NCBI GenBank assembly: GCA_024638525.1
Contig: JAHEKB010000097.1
Coordinates: forward strand, 1-7,944
DNA from: Bacteroidota bacterium
GTDB taxonomy: Bacteria; Bacteroidota; Bacteroidia; NS11-12g; UBA9320
Direction of reading: 5' to 3'
Length of the DNA stretch: 7,944 nt
This document shows, piece by piece, positions 1-6,508 of this stretch. The number at the start of each line of letters is the position of its first letter. Positions within the stretch are counted from its first letter, which is position 1. The notes under the pieces were generated by a model. The model searched no databases, was not told the origin of the DNA, and saw nothing but the letters and a program-made list of their open reading frames with translations. Position numbers and translations under genes: made by a program.

Positions 1-1170
1 CTCAATATGTTTCAGCAGAGCTCGAATGGTCAAACAGAGTGGTTGAGTGGAACTGCCTTATATAGCATGTTGGGGCTAGTTGGACTTACCATGGCCATCA
101 TGTTCTTTCTGCCCAAGATCACCAAGAAAGTACCGGCAGCCCTAACGGGAATCATTGTAGTTGCTGCCATTGCCATATTTGGCAAGATGGATGTCAGCAC
201 AGTAGGGTCTTTCATTCGAGACAGTGGAGGCAGTGGACTCAAAGGAAGCATTCCACATTTGCAAATTCAACTACCCGCCATGCTCTCAACCCTAAGCGGC
301 CATTGGGGCACCATACTTTCGACGGCATTCTTGCTCGCCTCCATCGGATTGATAGAATCATTGATGACCCTTAACCTCATAGATGAGTTAACGGAATCCA
401 GGGGTAGCGGCAATCGCGAATGTGTGGCACAAGGAGGTGCTAATATATTAAACGGCCTTTTCGGTGGAATGGGCGGTTGCGCTATGATTGGTCAGTCCAT
501 CATTAATGTTAATTCTGGAGGCAGGGGAAGGTTGTCTGGATTGGTCGCTGCATTGGCCTTGCTGTGCTTTATCTTATTTGCATCCCCACTTATTGAGCAA
601 ATTCCTATAGCAGCTCTGGTTGGTGTCATGTTTATGGTGGTCATAGGAACTTTTGCCTGGAGTAGTTTTAGAATACTACATAAGATCCCCATTTCAGATG
701 CCATAGTATTAGTGATCGTTTCAGCAGTAACCGTTTGGCAAGATCTCGCCATAGCAGTTTTAGTTGGGGTTATTATTTCTGCCTTGGTATTTGCCTGGAA
801 AAACGCCACCATGATTAGGGCACGCAAGCGGCTAAAAGAAGATGGAACCAAGGTATATGAGATCTGGGGTCCACTCTTTTTTGGTTCAATCCAAGCCTTT
901 CAAGCCAAATTTGATCCCAAAGAAGATCCTGAAAAAGTGGAAATTGATTTCATAGAATCCAGGGTTAGTGATCATTCGGGCATAGAAGCTATTCAAAACC
1001 TGGCCAAAAAATATTTGGATCAAGGAAAGAAATTGAGCCTGACTCACCTCAGTCCTGAATGCACAACCTTGCTACTCAAGGCAGATCCCAGTTTGAACAC
1101 CATCATCAAGAGTTCCATCGATGATCCCAGATATTATGTGGTCACGGACCTTATGGATTCTGAGATATAA
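1..1170 (+). CDS. SulP-family anion transporter with C-terminal STAS domain (5' end missing)
   Basis: This is an inner-membrane transporter of the SulP (SLC26) family, whose members move sulfate, bicarbonate or other anions; the substrate cannot be told from sequence. The reading frame is open to the left edge (Leu-Asn precede the first Met at base 7), so the gene starts outside the window and that Met is internal. Counting from it, hydrophobic segments lie near residues 19-36, 43-60, 100-121, 175-195, 198-218 and 230-266. The Gly-rich stretch at 142-170 (GGANILNGLFGGMGGCAMIG, then Asn/Ser) is the family's conserved transport-core region. A cytoplasmic STAS domain follows at about 283-381, with the GPLFFGS entry and the DFIESRVSDHSGIEAI region (314-329) that aligns with the anti-sigma-antagonist Asp-x-Ser loop. 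About the first 120-200 residues are missing compared with complete relatives. A hairpin directly after the stop suggests transcription ends here. The family call is firm; the substrate is unknown. Confidence 0.93.
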   Translation, partial: LNMFQQSSNGQTEWLSGTALYSMLGLVGLTMAIMFFLPKITKKVPAALTGIIVVAAIAIFGKMDVSTVGSFIRDSGGSGLKGSIPHLQIQLPAMLSTLSGHWGTILSTAFLLASIGLIESLMTLNLIDELTESRGSGNRECVAQGGANILNGLFGGMGGCAMIGQSIINVNSGGRGRLSGLVAALALLCFILFASPLIEQIPIAALVGVMFMVVIGTFAWSSFRILHKIPISDAIVLVIVSAVTVWQDLAIAVLVGVIISALVFAWKNATMIRARKRLKEDGTKVYEIWGPLFFGSIQAFQAKFDPKEDPEKVEIDFIESRVSDHSGIEAIQNLAKKYLDQGKKLSLTHLSPECTTLLLKADPSLNTIIKSSIDDPRYYVVTDLMDSEI

Positions 1171-1204
1171 AGAAAGCCTTCCCGATAAATCCAGAAGGCC
1201 TTCT
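1171..1204 (+). terminator. Probable terminator hairpin after the SulP gene
   Basis: The stem begins on the base after the SulP stop codon. AGAA (1171-1174) pairs with TTCT (1201-1204) and GCCTTC (1176-1181) pairs with GAAGGC (1194-1199). A single A/C mismatch separates the two blocks, giving 10 pairs around a 12-base loop. No clear T-run follows, so it is not a textbook intrinsic terminator. Its position supports transcript-end or 3'-end-protection function. Confidence 0.55.
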
Positions 1205-1227
1205 CAAGCTTCAATTGGCTTGCTTGA

Positions 1228-1250
1228 TGGACTAAAAGTCCAATTTCTTA
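1228..1250 (+). terminator. Second short hairpin with T-rich tail
   Basis: TGGACT (1228-1233) and AGTCCA (1237-1242) form a perfect 6-bp stem with an AAA loop, followed by AATTTCTTA. It may act in series with the larger hairpin at 1171-1204 as a tandem terminator for the SulP gene. The stem is short and the tail is not a pure T-run, so this is a weak call. Confidence 0.3.
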
Positions 1251-1310
1251 GCAAAATTGCTTGTGCAAATTAAGAAAAACGACCGAGCCTACAAACAATT
1301 GACTTATCGG

Positions 1311-1337
1311 AGTCTTATTATTAGAGATACTAAGACT
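1311..1337. promoter_or_regulatory. 7-bp inverted repeat upstream of the AAA+ gene
   Basis: AGTCTTA (1311-1317) and TAAGACT (1331-1337) are perfect inverted copies separated by 13 bases, ending 56 bases before the AAA+ start codon. It could be a binding site for a dimeric regulator or a weak hairpin in the 5' leader. An arm of 7 bases in a 223-base gap could also arise by chance, so the regulatory role is inference. The rest of the gap (1251-1310 and 1338-1393) is AT-rich. I found no confident Bacteroidota-type promoter (TTG plus TAnnTTTG); the nearest is AAACTTTG at 1368-1375, one mismatch from the -7 consensus and without a matching -33 element. Confidence 0.25.
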
Positions 1338-1393
1338 AAATGACCCAGCCTAATTCGTCTATTCTCAAAACTTTGTTTTAATGTTGAAGTTCA

Positions 1394-4000
1394 ATGTCGT
1401 CGAAGCCAAATAAAGATTTCATTTTTCGCAATATGAAGGTCTATGGATCTGTGGAATGGTTAGCCGACAATAAGAAAAAATACAGGAGTATTTTCGATGT
1501 CAATGAGAGCTCCTATATCTATTGCGAATTCTCGTTTTTCAATCTGCATTTCAAGGAAAAGGATTGGGATCTGAATCTCCGACTAATCTGTGTTGATCAG
1601 AACAAAAACGAGATATGCAATCTCAACTGCGACCGCAGTGTTTCACTAAATCACAATTTAATTTATGTGCGAGAAGGTTGGGGAACTCAGAACGAAGGTA
1701 GTTATTGGAAACCCGGTACCTATAAGTGGGAAGCCTATGTTGGAGATGAGCTTATTGCCGAACGCAATTTCTACATTCAGGACATCGGGGCGCCATCTGC
1801 AGATGACAATCCCTATTTCCAGCTTAAAGGAGTCCGGTTTTACGAGGGCCCATTTGACAACGTAAAAGAGGAAAACAGAAAGTATTTTGAGCAGTTTGCA
1901 GAGCAGGATACGCGATACATTTGGGCAGAAATTCATTGTGAGAACAAGGTGAAAACTACCGGCTTTTGGAGCTGCGAAATGGTATTCAATTTTCTCACCG
2001 ACTCCAATTTGCTGAAAGGCAGTGTATCAAAACTAATCTTTGTCTACGAGCAAGATGATGAATTCACTGTGACTGTTGGTTGGGGAGCGGATAAACCCGG
2101 AAGCTGGAACAAGGGTAGCTATCTGCTCAATATCATCTTCATGGATCAGTTGATCTTAGAAGAGCAGTTCCACATCGGGCACGATTTTGTGGAATACATA
2201 ATTGATGCAGAGGAAGACCTTAAGATCCCTCAAAAAGCGGCGAGTAAAACCCGACGTACGGAAAGCGAGATTGCAGACACCTTACACGAACTGGATGACC
2301 TCATCGGGCTGGACAATGTCAAGGATCGCATCAAGGAATACTCCAATTTCTTAGAATTCATTAGCCTGCGGAAAGACCGGGGCATTGAGGAGGAAGACCA
2401 GATTAATTTGCACTGTATCTTTAAGGGAAATCCAGGTACGGGAAAAACGACTGTCGCCCGAAAGCTGGGAAAAATATACAAGCAATTAGGACTGTTGAGC
2501 AAAGGGCATGTGCACGAAGTAGATCGCGCAGATCTTGTGGCTGAATTCATCGGGCAAACTGCACCAAAGACCAAAGCAGCAATAAAAAAGGCTGCCGGTG
2601 GCATCCTCTTTATTGACGAGGCTTATTCTCTAGCGCGAAAAGACGACGACGCTAAGGATTTTGGCAAAGAGGCCATTGAGATCCTTTTAAAGGAATTATC
2701 CGATGGAGAAGATATCGCAATCATAGCTGCGGGATACCCCGGAGAAATGGATACCTTTTTGGAATCCAACCCCGGTTTAAAATCCCGATTTAGAATGATC
2801 TATGATTTTCCCGATTATATCCCTCAGGAATTGATGGAGATCGCACTTTTAAAGGCTAGAAAAAAGGGAATCCACTTTGCGGAAGATGCACAAGAACTCT
2901 TTTATAAAAAATTGGTAGATGCCTACAGGAACAGAGATAAGTTCTTTGGCAATGCCAGACTGGTTGTCAACCTGATTGAAGAGTGTAAGCTCAATTTGGG
3001 CATTAGGGTTATGAGTGCAGAATCTCCAACAGATCTCAGTATTGATGAACTGTCTTTGATTACAGTTGAAGATGTAGAGAAACTCAGCATCAATTTGCAA
3101 TCTCAAAGTCCTGACATCCCCATAGACGAGGAATTGCTTGAAGAATCCCTTGCCAGACTCAATGGCATGATTGGGATAGAAAAAGTAAAACAGGAAATAG
3201 AAAATTTAGTAAAACTGGTTCGCTATTACCGAGAGACCGACCAAGATGTACAAAATGCATTTAGTCTTCATGCGGTCTTTACTGGTAATCCAGGCACGGG
3301 TAAGACCACTGTTGCCAGAATTCTCGCACAGATATATAAGGCCTTGGGTATATTGGAAAAAGGCAATTTGATAGAATGTGATCGCCAGAGTTTAGTGGGA
3401 GGTTATATCGGGCAAACCGCCATCAAGACCGGAGAGATTATTGACAAAGCCATGGGAGGCGTCCTGTTTATCGACGAAGCCTACGCCCTAACAGAAGGTG
3501 GAAATTCAGATTACGGAAAAGAGGCGGTCGAAATCATTTTGAAAAGGATGGAAGACTTCAGAGGCAAGTTCATTGTCATCGCTGCGGGATATACAGACAA
3601 TATGAGGCAATTCTTGGAATCGAATCCAGGATTGAAATCCAGATTTGATAAGATCTTTGAGTTTGAAGATTTCGACCCAGCAATGCTGCGTGAAATCGCA
3701 CTTAATCAGTTCACCGAATACAGCCTAGTCCTGAGTGCCAAAGCTAAAACTGTATTGGCTGATAAAATCAATGAATTGCACTCCAACAAAGACAAGTATT
3801 TTGGCAATGGGCGTTCCATACGCAAGATTGTAGAGGAGGCCATTCGCAATCAAAACTTGAGAATGAGTGAAATGGATACGGACAAGAGAAGCAAAAAAAT
3901 GATCAAGACGATCACTGAAAAAGATTTGTCCTCCATAGAGGTAGATGACAAGTCAAAACCCGACATTTTACCCACACTTGGCTTTCGCAAGAGCAATTGA
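1394..4000 (+). CDS. Tandem CbxX/CfqX-type AAA+ ATPase with duplicated N-terminal modules
   Basis: An 868-residue, probably cytoplasmic ATPase; no signal peptide or membrane segment is visible. Residues 9-132 and 141-264 are two copies of a beta-rich module, both ending in a GWG...G.W/Y..G.Y motif and then an 'ERNFYI' or 'EEQFHI' strand. A charged linker (about 270-298) leads to AAA+ module 1 (about 299-560): Walker A GNPGTGKT 345-352, the pore-loop-like FIGQTAPKT 385-393, Walker B LFIDEA 405-410, and candidate arginine finger R465 in NPGLKSRF. Module 2 (about 582-850) repeats these: GNPGTGKT 631-638, YIGQTAIKT 671-679, LFIDEA 691-696, R750. Both keep Lys and Glu catalytic residues, so both should hydrolyse ATP. 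Relatives of this ATPase family include CbbX (Rubisco activase), SpoVK and the type VII secretion protein EccA. CbbX is about 300 residues with one module, so this is not simply CbbX. The start is the first ATG after an in-frame TGA at 1385. The substrate is unknown. Confidence 0.92.
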   Translation: MSSKPNKDFIFRNMKVYGSVEWLADNKKKYRSIFDVNESSYIYCEFSFFNLHFKEKDWDLNLRLICVDQNKNEICNLNCDRSVSLNHNLIYVREGWGTQNEGSYWKPGTYKWEAYVGDELIAERNFYIQDIGAPSADDNPYFQLKGVRFYEGPFDNVKEENRKYFEQFAEQDTRYIWAEIHCENKVKTTGFWSCEMVFNFLTDSNLLKGSVSKLIFVYEQDDEFTVTVGWGADKPGSWNKGSYLLNIIFMDQLILEEQFHIGHDFVEYIIDAEEDLKIPQKAASKTRRTESEIADTLHELDDLIGLDNVKDRIKEYSNFLEFISLRKDRGIEEEDQINLHCIFKGNPGTGKTTVARKLGKIYKQLGLLSKGHVHEVDRADLVAEFIGQTAPKTKAAIKKAAGGILFIDEAYSLARKDDDAKDFGKEAIEILLKELSDGEDIAIIAAGYPGEMDTFLESNPGLKSRFRMIYDFPDYIPQELMEIALLKARKKGIHFAEDAQELFYKKLVDAYRNRDKFFGNARLVVNLIEECKLNLGIRVMSAESPTDLSIDELSLITVEDVEKLSINLQSQSPDIPIDEELLEESLARLNGMIGIEKVKQEIENLVKLVRYYRETDQDVQNAFSLHAVFTGNPGTGKTTVARILAQIYKALGILEKGNLIECDRQSLVGGYIGQTAIKTGEIIDKAMGGVLFIDEAYALTEGGNSDYGKEAVEIILKRMEDFRGKFIVIAAGYTDNMRQFLESNPGLKSRFDKIFEFEDFDPAMLREIALNQFTEYSLVLSAKAKTVLADKINELHSNKDKYFGNGRSIRKIVEEAIRNQNLRMSEMDTDKRSKKMIKTITEKDLSSIEVDDKSKPDILPTLGFRKSN
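1418..2185 (+). repeat. Internal protein duplication: two N-terminal beta-rich modules
   Basis: Bases 1418-1789 (residues 9-132) and 1814-2185 (residues 141-264) encode two modules of equal length (124 residues each). Shared landmarks are an aromatic start (IFRNMKVY versus FQLKGVRFY), an acidic/Tyr segment followed by 'YIYCEF' versus 'YIWAEI', then 'GWG', a Gly-Ser-aromatic turn (GSYWKPGTY versus GSWNKGSY), and a closing E-x-x-F-x-I strand. The copies are well diverged, so the duplication is old. A beta-sandwich fold and a role in substrate or partner recognition are inference. Confidence 0.75.
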
Positions 4001-4028
4001 TGCTGTTCTGTACTTAATTTGAAGCCCA

Positions 4029-5135
4029 ATGAGCACTTTGGATTGGGTATTGATTGGACTCGGCTCTCTAGCCACACTAACTCTACTTTGGTACTACCTC
4101 TTTTTCTTTGTTAAAGCTTCAAATCACAAGGCTACCCAGAGCATGTCGACACCGGCCTGTTCGGTGATCATCGCAGCTAAAAATGAACGAAAAAATCTAG
4201 AAGCTCATTTGCCGCTGATACTCAACCAGAATTACCCTGAATTTGAAGTTATAGTGGTCAATGACGGAAGTTATGACGGCAGCTCAGACCTGCTTAAGGT
4301 ATATGCACAGCAGTACGGCAATCTCAAGCTGGTAGACCTTCAGTTGGATGAGCGCTACAGAAGGGGTAAGAAGTTTGCATTGACCATGGGAATCAAAGCT
4401 GCTCAGCACGAACATCTGCTCTTTACCGATGCTGACTGTAAACCAAGCTCAAAGCATTGGATAAAACACATGATGCAGGCCAAAGGCGAGAATCCCATCG
4501 TTCTGGGAATCGCTCCTTTAAAACACAAAATGCGCCTGTGGTCACTTATGAGTCAATACGAAACCTTTCACACTGCTCTGCAGTATATCTCCTATGCACT
4601 CCGAGCTAAGACCTATATGGGTGTTGGAAGAAATTTGTCATACACCAAGAGCCTGTTTTTTGAGAACAAGGGCTTTGCTAGCCATCAACACGTGATGTCT
4701 GGAGATGATGATCTCTTTATTCAAGAAGTTGCCAAAGGGCATAATGTTGCTGTTTGCCTGCATCCCGATAGCTTTATGTGGTCTGAGGCACCGGCGAACT
4801 TCGGCGCTTACATTCGGCAAAAGACCCGACATTTAAGTACTGCCAAACTCTATAAGCTGAAGTTTAAAAACCTCTTGTTCAACTATAGCTTAGCACAATT
4901 GCTGTGGACTATGTGTGCGGTCATCGGTATTTTAAATCCCCAACTCTACACTGTCCTACTGCCCATTTTGACTTTAAAATGGTTGTTTCAATGGATCGTC
5001 ATGGGAAAAGCTGCGCTTAGATTTCAAATGAAAAGTATCGCTTATTTTATCCCCCTATATGATCTGAGCTACACCTTATACCTCCTATTCTTTGGTGCAA
5101 TCAGACCCATCATCAAACCCAAAAAATGGAATTGA
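4029..5135 (+). CDS. Membrane-anchored family 2 glycosyltransferase
   Basis: A 368-residue GT-A fold glycosyltransferase that probably transfers a sugar from a nucleotide-sugar donor onto a membrane-linked acceptor for envelope polysaccharide or glycolipid synthesis. An N-terminal membrane helix (about 5-27) precedes the catalytic domain on the cytoplasmic side. Visible motifs are SVIIAAKNE at 45-53, VNDGS at 77-81, the metal-binding DAD in TDADC (133-137), GVGRNLSY 198-205 and the acidic SGDDD 224-228. The QxxRW position reads QKTRH (264-268), with His in place of the usual Trp. Hydrophobic segments near 283-303, 305-325 and 336-358 form a C-terminal membrane anchor. The start is the first ATG after an in-frame TGA at 4020. 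It lies 28 bases after the AAA+ gene and overlaps rsmG by 10 bases, which suggests one operon. The donor and acceptor cannot be predicted. Confidence 0.9.
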   Translation: MSTLDWVLIGLGSLATLTLLWYYLFFFVKASNHKATQSMSTPACSVIIAAKNERKNLEAHLPLILNQNYPEFEVIVVNDGSYDGSSDLLKVYAQQYGNLKLVDLQLDERYRRGKKFALTMGIKAAQHEHLLFTDADCKPSSKHWIKHMMQAKGENPIVLGIAPLKHKMRLWSLMSQYETFHTALQYISYALRAKTYMGVGRNLSYTKSLFFENKGFASHQHVMSGDDDLFIQEVAKGHNVAVCLHPDSFMWSEAPANFGAYIRQKTRHLSTAKLYKLKFKNLLFNYSLAQLLWTMCAVIGILNPQLYTVLLPILTLKWLFQWIVMGKAALRFQMKSIAYFIPLYDLSYTLYLLFFGAIRPIIKPKKWN

Positions 5136-5746
5136 TCAAGCATTACTTCCGCGAATTCAACTCAGATCAATTGGCCAAATACCGTGAGTTAGGGGCTTTG
5201 TATGAAGAATGGAATGCCAAGATCAATGTAATCAGCAGAAAGGATATGGCGGCTTTTTATGAACGGCATGTGCTACACTCCTTAGCACCATTAAAACTGA
5301 ATGTGATCTCGGAAAATAAACGCGTATTGGACATGGGAACCGGCGGCGGATTTCCAGGTATTCCACTGGCCATAGCTTTTCCGAGGGTCAACTTTAACTT
5401 GATTGATTCCATAGCCAAAAAAATCAAGGTGGTTCAAAGTGTGAGCGAAGCCTTAGACTTAAGCAATGTCAAGGCTCAACAGGCAAGGGTTGAAGAACTG
5501 GATGATCACTATGACATCATCGTTTGCCGAGCGGTAGCACAAACCGTACAACTACTAGACTGGACTGCAAATAAGCTAAAGAAGAATGGTCAATACCTCT
5601 TGTTAAAAGGTGGAAATCTATCAAATGAGTTGGATGAAGCCAGAGCAGCATATCCCAACTGCCGTATTATATCATATCCACTAAACAAATGGTTTAAAGA
5701 AGAATTCTTTGCCACCAAGCAATTGGTTCACATTCAATTCCAATAA
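5126..5746 (+). CDS. rsmG: 16S rRNA (guanine527-N7)-methyltransferase RsmG (GidB)
   Basis: RsmG uses S-adenosylmethionine to methylate N7 of G527 in the 530 loop of 16S rRNA, in the cytoplasm; in other bacteria its loss gives low-level streptomycin resistance. The 206 residues match the usual length for the family (about 200-240). Seen motifs are NVISRKD at 34-40, HVLHSL 48-53, the SAM-binding LDMGTGGGFPGIPLA at 68-82, LIDS 92-95 with the acidic residue expected to hold the ribose, the RVEEL segment at 121-125, CRAVA 134-138 and KGG 161-163. All core elements are present, so the enzyme should be functional. Its ATG lies inside the last codons of the glycosyltransferase, in a different frame, with no clear Shine-Dalgarno site, so translation is probably coupled to the upstream gene. 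Its stop is only 11 bases from the convergent lipoprotein stop. Confidence 0.96.
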   Translation: MELIKHYFREFNSDQLAKYRELGALYEEWNAKINVISRKDMAAFYERHVLHSLAPLKLNVISENKRVLDMGTGGGFPGIPLAIAFPRVNFNLIDSIAKKIKVVQSVSEALDLSNVKAQQARVEELDDHYDIIVCRAVAQTVQLLDWTANKLKKNGQYLLLKGGNLSNELDEARAAYPNCRIISYPLNKWFKEEFFATKQLVHIQFQ

Positions 5747-5757
5747 GTTGCTCGGGT

Positions 5758-6288
5758 CTATTGACGATAAAGCGGTTCGAACTTTGAAAGAGTGGCAGAG
5801 TCTAGGTCATTGAACCTAAAATACACCTTCAGTGAATTTTGATCGTTCTCAATAATCAGATTCCATACACTATCCACCCTCTGCTGTTCTTGAGCATTTA
5901 ATGTATCTCCCGCTTTGTGATAGACACTAAACAAGGATATGTAGTGCTCATTTATTAAGCTGCTATAATCATTGAGTAATCTCCCAGAACTGGCATCGGC
6001 CAGCGTATCTGCCCTGTTATTCAGTTCAGGTGTCCCTGCAGCTGCCATCATATCATCGATCTCTAACATCATGGGATAAAGTTCATCAAAGAAACTGGCT
6101 GTGTCTCTATACGCAGGCAACTTATTGTTGAACTCTTGAAGTTTCTCGCGAATGATCAAATGATTTTGAGCTACCTGATCTAAATAATGATTGTGCTCCA
6201 CACCCTTCTTCTCGGGCTTAGGCATGCAACTGATCAGACTAACGAATAAGATTGATAGTGCTGCTGCGTTGATATAATTTGTCTTCAA
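5758..6288 (-). CDS. Small lipoprotein of unknown function with TTG start
   Basis: I do not recognise a family. The 176-residue product begins with a short basic stretch, a hydrophobic core and a lipobox (SLISC, Cys21), so it should be a lipid-anchored envelope protein with about 156 mature residues. The residues after Cys (Met-Pro-Lys-Pro-Glu) are not the acidic-rich surface-export signal known in some Bacteroidota, so a periplasm-facing position is more likely. The mature part looks largely alpha-helical and polar, with Glu/Asp/Gln/Asn-rich segments (about 29-85 and 100-176) and one Cys only. The start codon appears to be TTG (6288-6286): an in-frame TAG lies at 6306-6304, no ATG lies between, and the next Met (residue 22) would remove the signal peptide. 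The first 50 bases lie inside the end of the upstream secreted-protein gene, which suggests translational coupling and perhaps a joint role. Confidence 0.8.
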   Translation of the reverse strand: MKTNYINAAALSILFVSLISCMPKPEKKGVEHNHYLDQVAQNHLIIREKLQEFNNKLPAYRDTASFFDELYPMMLEIDDMMAAAGTPELNNRADTLADASSGRLLNDYSSLINEHYISLFSVYHKAGDTLNAQEQQRVDSVWNLIIENDQNSLKVYFRFNDLDSATLSKFEPLYRQ

Positions 6289-6508
6289 AATCGGTGTACT
6301 TGACTACGCACAAATATGTGCCCATTGGTACCTCATTTCCAAGATAAGTCGCATCCCATTTGTCATCTAGGCCATCTGCTTCAAATAACTTCTCACCCCA
6401 GCGGTTGTAAATTTCAAATGTTACAGTTTTGACGGCAACACCCACGATTCCAAATTGATCGTTGAGATTATCGCCATTTGGAGTAAAGGCCGTGGGAACA
6501 TAGACACT
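6239..6508 (-). other. Type IX secretion C-terminal sorting domain, type B
   Basis: The last 89 residues of the secreted protein match the 'gliding motility-associated C-terminal' domain: the PTAFTPNGD-N-LND opening, the F-x-IYNRWGEK-x-F strand, a WD(A/G)T turn, the P-x-GTY strand and a final hydrophobic-Ile-Arg end. In the family this domain directs passage through the outer membrane by the type IX machinery, and it is often cut off or linked to the surface afterwards. It is complete here, so the stop at 6241-6239 is the natural gene end. Confidence 0.92.

Noticed and set aside
1299..1330. TTGACT at 1299 as a -35-like element with a -10-like box about 17 bases downstream.
   Set aside because: No convincing -10 lies at the right distance, and Bacteroidota use a different promoter consensus (TAnnTTTG at -7), which is absent here.
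1381..1413. An 11-codon open frame (ATG at 1381, TAA at 1411) overlapping the AAA+ start, possibly a leader peptide.
   Set aside because: It is too short to distinguish from chance, has no clear ribosome binding site and shows no attenuator-like structure downstream.
2230..3106. Minus-strand open frames inside the AAA+ gene (2230-2604 and 2849-3106).
   Set aside because: The plus-strand frame holds the Walker motifs and is continuous over 868 codons; the opposite frames are Ser/Cys-rich shadow translations.
1..4000. SulP transporter next to a CbxX-type ATPase as a carbon-fixation locus (bicarbonate uptake plus Rubisco activase).
   Set aside because: No Rubisco or carbonic anhydrase gene is present, a hairpin and 223 bases separate the two genes, and the ATPase has two AAA+ modules and an N-terminal duplication that CbbX lacks.
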